Origin: Aeromonas jandaei
Lineage (GTDB): Bacteria > Pseudomonadota > Gammaproteobacteria > Enterobacterales > Aeromonadaceae
Assembly: GCF_037890695.1 (NCBI RefSeq)
Contig: NZ_CP149571.1
Span: forward strand, 600,001-664,000
Direction: 5' to 3'
Length of the DNA stretch: 64,000 nt
Shown: positions 10,302-20,971 of the stretch, piece by piece
How positions within the stretch are numbered: the first letter of the stretch is position 1
Layout of the letters: the number at the start of each line of letters is the position of its first letter
Program-made: the position numbers and the translations under genes
The notes under the pieces: generated by a model
What the model was told of the DNA's origin: nothing
Seen by the model: only the letters and a program-made list of their open reading frames with translations
Databases searched by the model: none

Positions 10302-10604
10302 TTACTCGGCTGCGCCCATGAAGTCGATGTCCTGACCAGCTTTCAGGGTCACATAAGCCTTTTTCCAATCGGAACGACGGCCTACGCGTGCACCTGCGCG
10401 CTTGGTCTTACCCTTCATGTTCAGGGTACGGACGGTCTCAACTTCGACCTCGAACAGTTTCGCAACTGCAGCTTTGACTTCCGCCTTGGTGGCATCAACA
10501 GCAACTTTGAACACGATAGTGTTCTGCTTTTCTGCAACCATGGTGCTCTTTTCAGAGATGTGCGGAGCCTTCAGAACTTTCAGCAGACGCTCTTCACGGA
10601 TCAT
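10302..10604 (-). CDS. rplW: 50S ribosomal protein L23
   Basis: L23 is the docking site at the tunnel exit for trigger factor and SRP. The 100-residue product starts [20 protein letters not shown] and contains [20 protein letters not shown]. Its ATG overlaps the rplD stop by four bases, implying translational coupling. Confidence 0.98.
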   Translation of the reverse strand: MIREERLLKVLKAPHISEKSTMVAEKQNTIVFKVAVDATKAEVKAAVAKLFEVEVETVRTLNMKGKTKRAGARVGRRSDWKKAYVTLKAGQDIDFMGAAE

Positions 10605-11206
10605 GCCAGCATCTCCTCGATTTGCTTAACTGCGTCAGCAGTCATCAGAACCTTGTCGAAAGCGATCAGGCTGACCGGGTCGATACCGGCAACGTCACGC
10701 ACGTCAACTTTGTACAGGTTGCGAGCAGCCAGGAACAGGTTCTCATCGACTTCAGCAGTCACGATCAGAACGTCAGTCAGTTCCATTTCTTTCAGCTTGG
10801 CGATCAGTTCTTTGGTCTTCGGAGCTTCGATGCCGAACTTCTCAACAACGATCAGGCGCTCTTGACGTACCAGCTCGGACAGAATGCTACGGATAGCGCC
10901 GCGGTACATCTTCTTGTTTACTTTCTGGCTGTGATCTTGCGGCTTAGCAGCAAAAGTCACACCACCGGAACGCCAAATGGGCGAACGGATGGAGCCAGCA
11001 CGGGCACGACCAGTACCCTTCTGACGCCACGGCTTTTTGCCGCCACCAGACACTTCAGAGCGAGTCAGCTGCGCACGAGTACCCTGACGGGCACCAGCGG
11101 CATAAGCAACGACAACCTGGTGAACCAGAGCTTCGTTGAATTCGCGCCCGAAGGTAGTCTCGGAAACTTCAAGAGCGCTCTTGGCGTCTTTCATTACCAA
11201 TTCCAT
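10601..11206 (-). CDS. rplD: 50S ribosomal protein L4
   Basis: L4 reaches into the exit tunnel. In E. coli it also represses the S10 operon by attenuation and by translational control at the leader. The product is 201 residues, starting [20 protein letters not shown]. It has the tunnel-loop region [20 protein letters not shown] (residues about 55-75) and a C-terminal [10 protein letters not shown]. The hairpin-rich leader ahead of rpsJ is its likely regulatory target here. Confidence 0.98.
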   Translation of the reverse strand: MELVMKDAKSALEVSETTFGREFNEALVHQVVVAYAAGARQGTRAQLTRSEVSGGGKKPWRQKGTGRARAGSIRSPIWRSGGVTFAAKPQDHSQKVNKKMYRGAIRSILSELVRQERLIVVEKFGIEAPKTKELIAKLKEMELTDVLIVTAEVDENLFLAARNLYKVDVRDVAGIDPVSLIAFDKVLMTADAVKQIEEMLA

Positions 11207-11223
11207 TACTATCTCCTCAGACG

Positions 11224-11856
11224 TTACGCTTTGACGGCAGGTTTAACGATCACGTTGCCGTTGGTTGCACCCGGTACTGCACCTTTGATGAGCAGCAGGT
11301 TGCGTTCAGCGTCAACACGAACCAGTTCCAGGTTCTGAGTCGTTACACGCTCAGCACCCATGTGACCAGCCATCTTTTTGCCCTTGAATACACGGCCCGG
11401 GGTCTGGTTTTGACCGATGGAGCCAGGTACACGGTGGGACAGAGAGTTACCGTGGGTCATATCCTGGGTACGGAAGTTCCAGCGCTTAACAGTACCGGCA
11501 AAACCTTTACCCTTGGATGTGCCGGTAACGTCTACCAGCTTAACGTCAGCGAGAAGATCTACTTTCAGCTCGCTACCAACAGTGAAAGTTTCACCGTTGT
11601 TCAGGCGGAATTCCCACAGACCGCGACCGGCTTCTACACCAGCTTTGGCGAAGTGGCCAGCTTCCGGCTTGGTTACGCGGCTAGCTTTCTTGGAGCCAGT
11701 GGTAACCTGAATAGCGTTGTAGCCGTCGGTTTCTACAGATTTGACCTGAGTTACACGGTTAGCTTCAACTTCGATAACAGTCACCGGGATAGAAACGCCA
11801 TCTTCAGTGAAGATGCGAGTCATACCCACTTTGCGACCTACAAGACCGATTGTCAT
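11224..11856 (-). CDS. rplC: 50S ribosomal protein L3
   Basis: L3 is one of two proteins that start 50S assembly; its loop approaches the peptidyl transferase centre. The product is 210 residues, starting [20 protein letters not shown] and containing [20 protein letters not shown] with the glutamine that is methylated in E. coli. The frame extends three codons upstream to a TTG. The ATG at 11856, with AGAGG nine bases away, matches the family start. Confidence 0.97.
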   Translation of the reverse strand: MTIGLVGRKVGMTRIFTEDGVSIPVTVIEVEANRVTQVKSVETDGYNAIQVTTGSKKASRVTKPEAGHFAKAGVEAGRGLWEFRLNNGETFTVGSELKVDLLADVKLVDVTGTSKGKGFAGTVKRWNFRTQDMTHGNSLSHRVPGSIGQNQTPGRVFKGKKMAGHMGAERVTTQNLELVRVDAERNLLLIKGAVPGATNGNVIVKPAVKA

Positions 11857-11878
11857 TGTTATCAACCTCTTTCCGTAA

Positions 11879-12400
<522 letters not shown>

Positions 12401-12546
12401 GTGAAGGCGAACAGATTGTGCGCAATTTTATGTGACAGATGGATCTCGCACTCACCGCCTCTTCTCCCCTGTCGGCAGCACTGACGACAAGCCGGCAAGC
12501 AGGCTGATAGACTGGGCTCCGCCTTCGTCAATGGAACGACTCCCAC

Positions 12547-13461
12547 ATGCTCAAAGATCAAAAGAAAGCCTATCAATATGGCCTCTGTGCCGTTGCGCTC
12601 TGGTCGACGGTCGCCAGTGCCTTCAAGATATCGCTCACCTACTTTGAACCGGTGCAACTACTGCTGGTCGCGGCGTTTACCTCGACACTGACGCTGACAA
12701 CCATCGTGGCCAAGCAGGGCAAACTGGGTCTGCTGGGCAGCTATATCAAGGCACGCCCGTTCTACTATCTGGCGCTGGGCGTACTCAACCCCTTCCTCTA
12801 TTACCTGCTGCTGTTCAAGGCCTATGACCTGCTGCCCGCGCAGCAGGCGCAGACCCTCAACTACACCTGGGCCATCACCCTCAGTCTGCTGGCCGTTCCC
12901 TTCCTCGGTCAGAAACTGCGTCGCCGCGATGGCGTCGCCATCGTGCTTGGCTACTTTGGCGCGCTGGTGATCGCCACCAAGGGAGATGTATTCGGCCTGC
13001 AGTTCGACAGCCCGCTCGGCGTAACGCTGGCACTGGTGTCGACTCTGATCTGGGCCAGCTACTGGATCCTCAATACCCGCAATCAGGGGGATCCCGTCGT
13101 CAGCTTGCTGCTTGGCTTCATCATCAGCCTGCCCTTTATCGTCGCTGCGACCTGGCTGCTTTCCGATTTTACCATGACCGCCTGGCAGGGATGGGCAGGC
13201 GCCATCTATGTAGGTCTGTTCGAGATGGGTTTCGGTTTCGTGCTCTGGTTGATGGCGCTGCGCCACGCCACTAACACAGCCCCCATCAGCAACCTTATCT
13301 TCATCTCGCCGTTTGCCTCGCTGGTGCTGCTCAACTTGCTGATCGGCGAAACCATTCACCCCGCCACCCCTATCGGGCTGGCCCTCATCGTCGCGGCCCT
13401 GCTTATTCAGCAGCTGAAATATGGCAAGCGCTATCGCAATACCGCCAAGCCACAAGCCTGA
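12547..13461 (+). CDS. DMT-superfamily (EamA) transporter
   Basis: An inner-membrane protein of 304 residues made of two EamA repeats (about residues 10-140 and 155-290), with some ten hydrophobic helices. Examples are the stretches around ALWSTVASAFKISLTYF, PFYYLALGVLNPFLYYLLLF and the C-terminal PIGLALIVAALLIQQL. Family members export metabolites or amino acids; the substrate cannot be read from the sequence. The ribosome-binding site before the ATG is weak. It is divergent from the S10 operon and convergent with envZ, with a 13-bp-stem hairpin between them. Confidence 0.9.
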   Translation: MLKDQKKAYQYGLCAVALWSTVASAFKISLTYFEPVQLLLVAAFTSTLTLTTIVAKQGKLGLLGSYIKARPFYYLALGVLNPFLYYLLLFKAYDLLPAQQAQTLNYTWAITLSLLAVPFLGQKLRRRDGVAIVLGYFGALVIATKGDVFGLQFDSPLGVTLALVSTLIWASYWILNTRNQGDPVVSLLLGFIISLPFIVAATWLLSDFTMTAWQGWAGAIYVGLFEMGFGFVLWLMALRHATNTAPISNLIFISPFASLVLLNLLIGETIHPATPIGLALIVAALLIQQLKYGKRYRNTAKPQA

Positions 13462-13467
13462 CCAAGC

Positions 13468-13499
13468 AGAAGGGGCGTATCTCTCGATACGCCCCTTCT
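13468..13499. terminator. Bidirectional hairpin between the DMT transporter and envZ
   Basis: A perfect 13-bp stem (13468-13480 with 13487-13499, loop CTCTCG) lies between two convergent genes. Neither side has a clear U run, so terminator function rests on position and stem strength. Confidence 0.6.
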
Positions 13500-13500
13500 C

Positions 13501-14811
13501 TCAATCCATCCACTCCTGCGGCTGGTTCTTGGGTAACCGCAGCTCGACCAGCAAGCCACCCAGCTCGGATCGCCCCAACCTGATGGTACCGTGATGCTGG
13601 GCCATGATCTTGGCAACGATGGCCAGTCCCAGCCCGCTCCCTCCCACGGTGCGAGCCACATTCCCCTGAGTAAAGGGCTTGAGTACCCGGCTGTAGTCCT
13701 GCTCCGGGATACCCGGGCCATCATCGGACAAGCGCAGGCGAACCCAGTGACCATCATCTTTCAGCTCGGCATGCAGACTGCCTGCGCCATAGCGTAACGA
13801 GTTGCCCGCCAGATTGGTCAGCACCCGCCGCATACTGATCGGGTTGCAGACGACTCGCACCGCATCCTTCGGCAGGGCGAGGTCAACTTCGAGCCCCTGC
13901 TCGGTGTGCATCAGCAAGGTGTCGTGTACCAGCTGAGTCAAATCGGCCGGTGAAAACTGCTGCCCTTCATCGGGACGGATGTAGTCGATGAACTGGTCGA
14001 TGATGGCATTGGATTCATCGATATCGGAGTTGATGCTCTCCTTGAGGTACTCGTCGCCCGACGACATCATCTCGGTCGCAAGACGAATCCGGGTCAGCGG
14101 GGTGCGCAGATCGTGGGACACCCCCGCCATCATCATATTGCGCTCCTCTATCAGGCTCTTGATGGAGTGCGACATATGGTTGAAGGTACGGGTCAGACGG
14201 CGAACTTCACGGGACCCCTGCTCGCCCAGCGCCTCGGGGAACTCCCCTTTGGCCACCGCAACGGCCCCCTCCTCCAGATCCTCCAGCGGGCGAACCAGCT
14301 GACGGGCAAAACGCCAGGCGGCAAAGAGGGTGATCACCAGCAGCACGCTCATATAGAGGATGAGCGGCTCGATATCGTCATCTTCAATCTCGGTCAGCGG
14401 GATCCTGACCCAGGTCTTGTTGGCCTGGGGAGGCTGGATCCAGATGATGTAGTGATCCTGGATCTCGACCCGCACCTTGGTCTTGCCACCAAGCTCGCGA
14501 CTGATGTTCTCCTCCAGATAGGCATAGGGCTTGGAGTCGTTGAGTCCATGCTGCTCCGCTTCGCTCTGGGTGTAGATATCGCTGCCGGTCGCAACATAGA
14601 CCAGCGCCTCGGCGTCATCGCTCAGCGCCAGCTGATTGCTCTCGACCGGAAAGATGAGTTTGACCTGATTGGCCAGCAGGTGACTGATCTGCTTGACCGT
14701 CGGGGCCAGCAGATAGTTGTAGAAGGTAACGTAGGAGACTGCTTGATAGACGATCAGCACGGCCGCCAAAAACCAGAGCATGCGTGAAAACATGCTCCCG
14801 ACTTTTTTCAT
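13501..14811 (-). CDS. envZ: Osmosensor histidine kinase EnvZ
   Basis: Inner-membrane sensor kinase/phosphatase that phosphorylates OmpR in response to osmolarity and pH. The protein has 436 residues: TM1 at about 9-31, a periplasmic segment to about 148, TM2 around 150-168, HAMP, then the dimerisation/phosphoacceptor helix with [13 protein letters not shown] (phospho-acceptor His233). The N box is [10 protein letters not shown], and the glycine-rich ATP-lid motifs are DDGPGIPE and [10 protein letters not shown]. Its start overlaps the ompR stop (ATGA), giving the classic ompR-envZ operon. It resembles E. coli EnvZ along the whole length. Confidence 0.97.
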   Translation of the reverse strand: MKKVGSMFSRMLWFLAAVLIVYQAVSYVTFYNYLLAPTVKQISHLLANQVKLIFPVESNQLALSDDAEALVYVATGSDIYTQSEAEQHGLNDSKPYAYLEENISRELGGKTKVRVEIQDHYIIWIQPPQANKTWVRIPLTEIEDDDIEPLILYMSVLLVITLFAAWRFARQLVRPLEDLEEGAVAVAKGEFPEALGEQGSREVRRLTRTFNHMSHSIKSLIEERNMMMAGVSHDLRTPLTRIRLATEMMSSGDEYLKESINSDIDESNAIIDQFIDYIRPDEGQQFSPADLTQLVHDTLLMHTEQGLEVDLALPKDAVRVVCNPISMRRVLTNLAGNSLRYGAGSLHAELKDDGHWVRLRLSDDGPGIPEQDYSRVLKPFTQGNVARTVGGSGLGLAIVAKIMAQHHGTIRLGRSELGGLLVELRLPKNQPQEWMD

Positions 14812-15530
14812 GCTCTTTCACCATCAGGCACAAAGACGTAGCCCAGACCCCAGACAGTCTGCAGATAACGCGGCTGGGTCGGATCCTGCTCCAGCAGACG
14901 TCGCAGGCGCGACACCTGCACGTCGATGCTGCGCTCGGTGGCGGTGTATTCGCGACCCCGGGCCAGATTCATCAGCTTGTCGCGGGAGAGCGGCTCGCGC
15001 GGGTGGCTCACCAACACCTTGAGCACGGCAAATTCACCGCTGGTCAGCGCCATCGGCTCACCATCGCGGCTCAGCTCGCGGGTCGCGAGATTGAGCTGAT
15101 AAACCCCGAAGTTGACCACTTTCTCGGCGGCGGAGGGAGCACCGGGCAACTCGACGGTATGACGGCGCAGCACGGCACGGATCCGGGCCAGCAGCTCGCG
15201 CGGATTAAACGGCTTGGGCAGGTAATCATCCGCCCCCATCTCGAGTCCGACGATGCGATCGACATCATCCCCCTTGGCAGTCAGCATCAATACCGGGATC
15301 TGGTTGCCACCCTCGCGCAAACGGCGGCAGATGGAGAGACCATCCTCGCCGGGCAACATCAGGTCGAGCACCATCAGGCTGAAGTTTTCACGGGTCAGCA
15401 GACGATCGGCCTGCTCGCCGTTGGCAACGCCACGCACCACGAACCCCTGTTCGGTGAGGTAGCGCTCCAGCAGGGAGCGTAATTTCAGATCGTCGTCCAC
15501 CACCAGGACCTTGTATTGCTGCTGACTCAT
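14808..15530 (-). CDS. ompR: DNA-binding response regulator OmpR
   Basis: Transcription factor controlled by EnvZ; it regulates porins and other osmotic-response genes. The product is 240 residues, with a receiver domain at 1-120 (acidic pocket DDD at 12-14, phospho-acceptor Asp56 in [16 protein letters not shown], and KPF) and a winged-helix domain at about 140-235 ([19 protein letters not shown]). The ATG at 15530 is chosen: it gives [14 protein letters not shown], whereas the frame extends 16 codons further upstream without family similarity. It is the first gene of the operon and is divergent from greB. Confidence 0.97.
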   Translation of the reverse strand: MSQQQYKVLVVDDDLKLRSLLERYLTEQGFVVRGVANGEQADRLLTRENFSLMVLDLMLPGEDGLSICRRLREGGNQIPVLMLTAKGDDVDRIVGLEMGADDYLPKPFNPRELLARIRAVLRRHTVELPGAPSAAEKVVNFGVYQLNLATRELSRDGEPMALTSGEFAVLKVLVSHPREPLSRDKLMNLARGREYTATERSIDVQVSRLRRLLEQDPTQPRYLQTVWGLGYVFVPDGERA

Positions 15531-15777
15531 TGGATTGCCTCGTCGCCTTAATCTGCCTCCAATACTAGGGCGGGCCACTGCGGGAGCAAAGCATAAATAT
15601 GTTACCGGTTATTGCTTGATGGTTGCGGAAGCGGAAGTCAATCGAACGAAAATCGTATTGGCCATATCTTGTCGCAGCCACCCGGATACCATGATTTCAC
15701 TCGACAGCAGAGGGACAAAAGCTAATATTCCCGTGCAGTTAGCACCACCTCTCTATCAGACCAGGTCAGAGATCATC

Positions 15778-16251
15778 ATGAAGACAAAGCTGATCACCCG
15801 CGAAGGTTACAACAAACTGAAGGAAGAGCTCGATTTCCTGTGGCGTCAGGAACGACCCGAGACCACCCGCAAGGTGGCTTGGGCGGCCAGCCTCGGTGAT
15901 CGCAGCGAGAATGCCGACTACCAGTACAACAAGAAACGGCTGCGGGAGATCGACCGGCGGGTTCGTTACCTGCGCAAGTGTCTGGAAGAGCTGGGGATAG
16001 TCGATTACGCCCCCGCTCAGGAGGGCAAGGTCTTCTTCGGTGCCTGGGTCGAGGTGGAGAACGACGAGGGCGAGACCAAGCGCTTTCGCATCGTCGGCTA
16101 TGACGAGATCTTCGAGCGCAAGGATTACATCTCCATCGACTCCCCCATGGCCCGCGCCCTGCTCAAGAAAGAGGTGGGCGACGAAGCCATCGTGCGCACG
16201 CCAGTCGGTGACGTCTGCTGGTATGTCAACGACATCAGTTACCCGCGCTAG
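15778..16251 (+). CDS. greB: Transcription elongation factor GreB
   Basis: GreB enters the RNA polymerase secondary channel and stimulates cleavage of the 3' end of backtracked RNA. The product is 157 residues. An N-terminal coiled coil (about 1-75) carries the catalytic acidic tip in LGDRSENADYQYNKKRLREI; a C-terminal FKBP-like domain follows (PMARALLKKEVGDEAIVRTP). The DRSENADYQYNKKRL form separates GreB from GreA. The ATG at 15778 is chosen over the longer frame. It is divergent from ompR and followed by tex, as in E. coli. Confidence 0.96.
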   Translation: MKTKLITREGYNKLKEELDFLWRQERPETTRKVAWAASLGDRSENADYQYNKKRLREIDRRVRYLRKCLEELGIVDYAPAQEGKVFFGAWVEVENDEGETKRFRIVGYDEIFERKDYISIDSPMARALLKKEVGDEAIVRTPVGDVCWYVNDISYPR

Positions 16252-16360
16252 CCCTCTCTGATGCCGGCCATGTGGTTGGCATCCCCTCCTGCGCGCCCTA
16301 TAGTGCTGGCACTTGGCGCCATTGAGCCAGACCCGACCACAGAGGTTCTTAACAGAAACC

Positions 16361-18664
16361 ATGACACAGACCATCGAACATCTGATCGCTACCGAGCTCA
16401 ATGCTCGCCCGCAACAAGTCGAAGCCGCTGTACGCCTGCTGGATGAAGGCGCGACCGTGCCCTTCATCGCCCGTTACCGCAAAGAGGTGACCGGCGGTCT
16501 GGACGACAGCCAGCTGCGTACCCTGGAGAGCCGCCTCGGCTACCTGCGCGAACTGGCAGATCGCCGCCAGGTGATCCTGCGCTCCATCGAGGAGCAGGGC
16601 AAGCTGACCCCTGAGCTGGCCCGCGAGCTGAACGAAGCCGACAGCAAGACCCGGCTGGAAGACCTCTATCTCCCCTACAAACCCAAGCGTCGTACCAAAG
16701 GGCAGATGGCCATCGAGGCGGGGCTGGAGCCGCTGGCCGACCTGCTGCTGAGCGACCCGATGAAAGAGCCCGATCAGGAGGCGCTTCGCTTCCTCAACGC
16801 CGAGCAGGGGATCACCGACAGCAAAGCGGCTCTCGATGGCGCCCGCTACATCCTGATGGAGCGCTTTGCCGAGCAGGCCGACCTGCTGGAGAAGCTGCGC
16901 GACTACCTGTGGCAGAACGCTACCCTGCGCGCTCGCGTGGTGGCTGGCAAGGAGCAGGAAGGGGCCAAGTTCAAGGACTACTTCGAGCACGACGAGCCGC
17001 TGCACAAGGCCCCCTCCCACCGGGTGCTGGCCATGCTGCGCGGTCGCAACGAGGGTGTGCTCAATCTGGCGCTGGTCGCGGGTGACGATGAGGGTGCCAG
17101 CCCCTGCGAAGGGATTATTGCCCATCACCTCAAGCTCAACCTGCAAAATCGCCCGGCCGACAAGTGGCTGCAAGGGGTGGTGAGCTGGACCTGGAAGATC
17201 AAGCTATCGCTCCAGATGGAGACCGAACTGATCGGTCGCATCCGCGAGTCAGCAGAGGATGAGGCGATCAAGGTATTTGCCATGAACCTCAAGGATCTGC
17301 TTATGGCGGCTCCGGCCGGCATGCGTTGCACCATGGGGCTGGATCCCGGCATCCGTACCGGTGTCAAGGTGGCCGTGGTCGATGCCACCGGCAAGCTGGT
17401 CGACACCGCGACCATCTATCCGTTCGAACCCAAGCGCCAGATCGACCAGAGCCTCAAGACCCTGAGCGAGCTCTGCCAGAAGCACAAGGTCGAACTCATC
17501 AGCATTGGCAACGGCACCGCCTCACGGGAGACCGACCGCCTGGTGAGCGATCTGTTTGAACGCTATCCGGCCGCCAAGGCGCAGAAGATCGTGGTAAGCG
17601 AAGCGGGAGCCTCGGTCTATTCCGCCTCCGAGCTCGCCTCTCTGGAGTTCCCGGATCTCGACGTCTCACTGCGCGGCGCCGTCTCCATCGCCCGCCGTCT
17701 GCAGGATCCGCTGGCCGAGCTGGTCAAGATCGATCCCAAGAGCATAGGTGTGGGTCAGTACCAGCACGATGTTGGCCAGAGCATGCTGGCCCGCCGACTC
17801 GATGCCGTGGTCGAGGATTGCGTCAACGCGGTCGGGGTGGATGTGAACACCGCTTCGGTCGCCCTGCTCAACCGGGTATCCGGCCTCTCCCAGACCCTGG
17901 CCCAGAACATCGTCGCCTACCGTGACGAACACGGCGCCTTCCAGAATCGTCAGCAACTGCTGAAAGTGAGCCGGCTCGGCCCCAAGGCGTTCGAGCAGTG
18001 TGCCGGCTTCCTGCGCATTCGTGGCGGCAGCAACCCGCTGGACGGCTCGGCGGTACACCCGGAATCCTACCCAGTGGTAGAGCGGATCCTCGCCAGGCTG
18101 GAGCAGACCGTGGATAGCCTGCTCGGCAACAGCAGCCTGCTGCGTACCCTCAAGCCTGCCGATTATACGGACGAGCAGTTCGGTGTTCCCACCGTCACCG
18201 ACATCATAGGCGAACTGGACAAGCCGGGCCGCGACCCGCGCCCCGAGTTCAAAACCGCGACCTTCAAGGAAGGGGTGGAGAAAATCAGCGATCTGGTGCC
18301 TGAGATGGTGCTGGAGGGGGTGGTCACCAACGTCACCAACTTTGGCGCCTTCGTCGATGTCGGCGTTCATCAGGATGGCCTGGTGCACATCTCCTCTCTC
18401 ACCGACCGCTTCGTCAAGGATCCCCGCGAGGTGGTCAAGGCCGGTGACATAGTGCGAGTGAAGGTGCTGGAAGTGGACGTGCCGCGCAAGCGGATCAGCC
18501 TGACCATGCGCCTTGACGAAAAGGCCGGTCAGCCGGCACGCAAACCGGCCGAGCCGCGCCACTCCGGTAACACCAAGCCGAAACAGGCGCCCCGGCAGAG
18601 CGCTCCAACCAAGGGGGCCATGGGCAACGCCTTCGCGGCGGCCCTCTCCAAGCTGAAGAAATAA
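16361..18664 (+). CDS. tex: RNA-binding transcription accessory protein Tex
   Basis: A cytoplasmic nucleic-acid-binding protein of the Tex/Spt6 family (YhgF in E. coli). The product is 767 residues: an N-terminal helical Tex domain ([20 protein letters not shown] near 25-44), a YqgF/RNase-H-like domain ([19 protein letters not shown] near 325), helix-hairpin-helix repeats (around 490-560, [20 protein letters not shown]) and an S1 domain near 650-720 ([20 protein letters not shown]). The tail is basic and proline-rich. The ATG at 16361 gives [13 protein letters not shown]. It lies 109 bases after greB and ends in a terminator. Confidence 0.96.
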   Translation: MTQTIEHLIATELNARPQQVEAAVRLLDEGATVPFIARYRKEVTGGLDDSQLRTLESRLGYLRELADRRQVILRSIEEQGKLTPELARELNEADSKTRLEDLYLPYKPKRRTKGQMAIEAGLEPLADLLLSDPMKEPDQEALRFLNAEQGITDSKAALDGARYILMERFAEQADLLEKLRDYLWQNATLRARVVAGKEQEGAKFKDYFEHDEPLHKAPSHRVLAMLRGRNEGVLNLALVAGDDEGASPCEGIIAHHLKLNLQNRPADKWLQGVVSWTWKIKLSLQMETELIGRIRESAEDEAIKVFAMNLKDLLMAAPAGMRCTMGLDPGIRTGVKVAVVDATGKLVDTATIYPFEPKRQIDQSLKTLSELCQKHKVELISIGNGTASRETDRLVSDLFERYPAAKAQKIVVSEAGASVYSASELASLEFPDLDVSLRGAVSIARRLQDPLAELVKIDPKSIGVGQYQHDVGQSMLARRLDAVVEDCVNAVGVDVNTASVALLNRVSGLSQTLAQNIVAYRDEHGAFQNRQQLLKVSRLGPKAFEQCAGFLRIRGGSNPLDGSAVHPESYPVVERILARLEQTVDSLLGNSSLLRTLKPADYTDEQFGVPTVTDIIGELDKPGRDPRPEFKTATFKEGVEKISDLVPEMVLEGVVTNVTNFGAFVDVGVHQDGLVHISSLTDRFVKDPREVVKAGDIVRVKVLEVDVPRKRISLTMRLDEKAGQPARKPAEPRHSGNTKPKQAPRQSAPTKGAMGNAFAAALSKLKK

Positions 18665-18679
18665 GCGCCCCAGAAATGC

Positions 18680-18705
18680 AAAAAGCCCCGCGAGGGGCTT
18701 TTTTG
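18680..18705 (+). terminator. Rho-independent terminator after tex
   Basis: A 7-bp AAGCCCC/GGGGCTT stem with a GCGA loop is followed by six T. It lies 16 bases after the tex stop. Confidence 0.9.
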
Positions 18706-18721
18706 TCACAGTTACTCAGCG

Positions 18722-19000
18722 TTATTGGGCCAGTGCGGCCAGAATGGCGTCAGCCTCCTGATGGGCAGCCAATACTTCCCGCAGCCGGTTGAAGGCCTTG
18801 CAGGCCTCCTGCGGGTATTTGCCGTAGGAGACCACCCCTGTGTGGCTCCAGCCTGCAGCAAGCATCACTTTCTTCTTGAAACTGGTGCCCTCGGTGCCAC
18901 CACCACCCAGCTGCATCAGAAATTGCTCCATCTGCAGATGGGCCGGCGGTACACGGGAGAAGGTAGTGAAATCTTCCGGTTTGACTTCATCGAAATGCAT
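18722..19000 (-). CDS. Hypothetical protein, 92 residues
   Basis: I do not recognise a family. The 92-residue protein starts MHFDEVKPEDFTTFSRVPPA and contains a glycine run (LMQLGGGGTEGTSFKKK) and a helical C-terminus rich in Ala, Glu and Arg. It has no signal peptide or membrane segment. It is probably soluble and cytosolic. Codon use resembles its neighbours, and an AGGAGCTGTC ribosome-binding site precedes the ATG. It stands alone on the minus strand between the tex terminator and the SprA-like gene, 85 bases from the latter. Confidence 0.75.
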   Translation of the reverse strand: MHFDEVKPEDFTTFSRVPPAHLQMEQFLMQLGGGGTEGTSFKKKVMLAAGWSHTGVVSYGKYPQEACKAFNRLREVLAAHQEADAILAALAQ

Positions 19001-19085
19001 GACAGCTCCTGTAAAAATAGGATGGGCCTGATCTTCAGGTTAGTTGCAAAAATGGGGTGTGCTGCCGAAAGTTGCTGGCACTGCG

Positions 19086-19862
19086 TCAGATGCGCAGACT
19101 AAGTGACTGGTTTGCAGCCGGGCTCACAGACTGCTGATAGCGGTTGGCGATCACCTGATTGCGCTTGTCCATGTAAGCGCTCAGCACCCCATCCGTACTA
19201 TTGCTACGTTCGGCTATCAGCTCTTTGCGTGCTTTGGCTTCACTGGCAGCCGCACTGCGCGCGACCGATAGGTCCTGAGCTGATGGCTCGGCAGGGGCCA
19301 GCGCTGCCGAACGGATTTGCTGCATCTTGGTGATGGTGGCAGCAGGATCACCGGGCACTGCGCTGGTGTCTATCTGGACTTCACCACCGGTCGCATAGCG
19401 CTTGCCATCTGGCCCCTGAGTAAACTGGTAGGTCGGCATTCCCGCATAGCTACCGCCGGCAGAGTGGTGCGCCTGTTCATGGGTGCGCACCTCCTGATCC
19501 CGATCGGCCAGATCCTGAACCTGTTGCTCGTGCTGCCTTTGCTGCTCCTGCTCTTTATTATTCGGGTCTTGTTGCTTGCGCTGACCATCCTCCCCCGTCG
19601 CTTCGACAAAACGGTGGTCGAGGGGATTCTGTACGGTGGATTGATTGCCTTCCCGGCTGCTCTGGGTGGCAGGGTTGGTGTTGGTCGCCTGACCGGCTTT
19701 GGATTTCTCTTTCTGGGAGCCGACTTCGGATTCGGCAACGGAAGCCTGGCTCGAGCGAGCCTGCGGGATCAGTTCTGCCCGGCGATTATCCGTCCGGGCC
19801 GCTTCCACCTGAGGTTGCAGCTGCGTCGGAATAAGGGGGGGCAGACTGACATTGATGTTCAT
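19086..19862 (-). CDS. SprA-related family protein (putative metalloprotease-like)
   Basis: A 258-residue protein. The first half is low-complexity, rich in Gln, Ser and Glu (residues about 30-125), with no signal peptide. The C-terminal half has the SprA-family core with an HExxH motif in VRTHEQAHHSAGGSYAG near residue 127, followed by PTYQFTQGPDGKRYATGGEV. The family is annotated as a putative metalloprotease catalytic domain of unknown role. HExxH is seen, but activity is inference. One base separates it from the small upstream gene at 19864-20097, so the two form an operon. Confidence 0.8.
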   Translation of the reverse strand: MNINVSLPPLIPTQLQPQVEAARTDNRRAELIPQARSSQASVAESEVGSQKEKSKAGQATNTNPATQSSREGNQSTVQNPLDHRFVEATGEDGQRKQQDPNNKEQEQQRQHEQQVQDLADRDQEVRTHEQAHHSAGGSYAGMPTYQFTQGPDGKRYATGGEVQIDTSAVPGDPAATITKMQQIRSAALAPAEPSAQDLSVARSAAASEAKARKELIAERSNSTDGVLSAYMDKRNQVIANRYQQSVSPAANQSLSLRI

Positions 19863-19863
19863 C

Positions 19864-20097
19864 TCACACCCGGATGTCGATCAGGGTTCCCATCATGTCG
19901 CTGGCAGTCTTCATCACCTTGGCGGAGGCTCCGGCTTGCAGCTCGGCAGACTTGAGATTGACGAGCTCGTCCGGCACTTGCACCTGATCCCCACTTGGCG
20001 TGTTAAGACGGGCAAGCTGGCCGGATGCCCGATCGGCAACCTGCTCGGCTCGCTGGAATCCCTGCAGGCCACTGTTAAAGACGGATTCAATACGCAT
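19864..20097 (-). CDS. Small protein resembling the C-terminal tail of flagellar rod/hook proteins
   Basis: A 77-residue protein starting MRIESVFNSGLQGFQRAEQV. Its last 35 residues (VNLKSAELQAGASAKVMKTA then MMGTLIDIRV) look like the C-terminal helix of FlgC/FlgG/FlgE-type axial proteins, where VNL, AY/AGA, AKVI-TADEM and TLLNI residues recur. It lacks the axial protein core, so it cannot be a complete rod or hook protein. It is the first gene of a two-gene unit with the SprA-like protein. No other flagellar genes are nearby; a flagellar role is inference. Confidence 0.6.
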   Translation of the reverse strand: MRIESVFNSGLQGFQRAEQVADRASGQLARLNTPSGDQVQVPDELVNLKSAELQAGASAKVMKTASDMMGTLIDIRV

Positions 20098-20168
20098 GGC
20101 GTTACTCCTCTGATCACAGCTTAATTATCCGCCAGACCAGAGGATTAATGAAGCTTTGCGGCTATTTT

Positions 20169-20933
20169 TTAGCCAACAAAATCTCGAAGGATTTCAATGA
20201 ATTCGTCAGGATGGGAAATAAAAGGTGCATGTGAGGCCTTGCTGAAGGTGACGCTTCGACTAGCGGGATAGCGTTCATCCAGCAGAGGAATGGCTGCTTT
20301 GGGCACCAGTGAATCCAGCCGACCATAGATGCGCAGCCAGGGCAACGCCAGGGATAGCAGGTCATCGCGCATATCAATATCAGCCAGCAAACCGAGCCCC
20401 GCCTCCAGTGCTGCGAACTGGGGAACAGGTCGTTCCGCAAGCCAGTGGCGCAGCTGGCGGATGTCATCCCGGGCATGTTCGCTGCCCATCGCCTGGATCG
20501 CCAGAAAGCGCTCTATGGTTTGGCGAAAATCCCCCGCCAGCATCTGGTTGAAACCGGTCAGCACCTTGGGGGCAATTCCGGGCCACTCGTCCCGTGCCAT
20601 AAAGCAGGGAGAGCTGGCCACGGTGATCAGGGAGTGCAGACGCTCGGGATGAGTCAGCGCCAGCTGGCTCGCCACCAGACCTCCGAGTGACCACCCCACC
20701 AGATGACACTTATCTGGCAACACGGTGGTGACCTGCTCCGCCAGCCATGGCAGGTTATAGTCGACCCCCTCGGCCAGCGGGCTGTTGCCAAAGCCGGGCA
20801 GATCCACCAGATGAACCCGGTAATGTACCGCCAGCTGCTGGGCGATGCCGTGCCACACTGCGCCGTTCATACCCCATCCGTGCAACAGCACCAGATCGGG
20901 TCCCTGACCAAACTGCTCTACCGATACGCTCAT
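20169..20933 (-). CDS. bioH: Pimeloyl-[ACP] methyl ester esterase BioH
   Basis: Alpha/beta hydrolase that removes the methyl ester from pimeloyl-ACP to end the BioC-BioH pathway of pimelate synthesis for biotin. The product is 254 residues with nucleophile Ser82 in GWSLGG, Asp207 in GRLDSLVP and His235 in KASHAPFISHP, the same triad numbering as E. coli BioH. The oxyanion region HGWGMNG lies at residues 18-24. It is divergent from comF/gntX with only 38 bases between starts, as in E. coli. Confidence 0.96.
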   Translation of the reverse strand: MSVSVEQFGQGPDLVLLHGWGMNGAVWHGIAQQLAVHYRVHLVDLPGFGNSPLAEGVDYNLPWLAEQVTTVLPDKCHLVGWSLGGLVASQLALTHPERLHSLITVASSPCFMARDEWPGIAPKVLTGFNQMLAGDFRQTIERFLAIQAMGSEHARDDIRQLRHWLAERPVPQFAALEAGLGLLADIDMRDDLLSLALPWLRIYGRLDSLVPKAAIPLLDERYPASRSVTFSKASHAPFISHPDEFIEILRDFVG

Positions 20934-20971
20934 CTAGACTCAAGATCCCTGTTCATGCTCTTGGGGTCAGC

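Noticed and set aside
15601..15612. GntR-like half palindrome GTTACCGGTTAT in the ompR-greB gap
   Set aside because: Only 10 of 12 bases match and the symmetry is broken; the neighbouring genes have no known gluconate link, so chance is likely.
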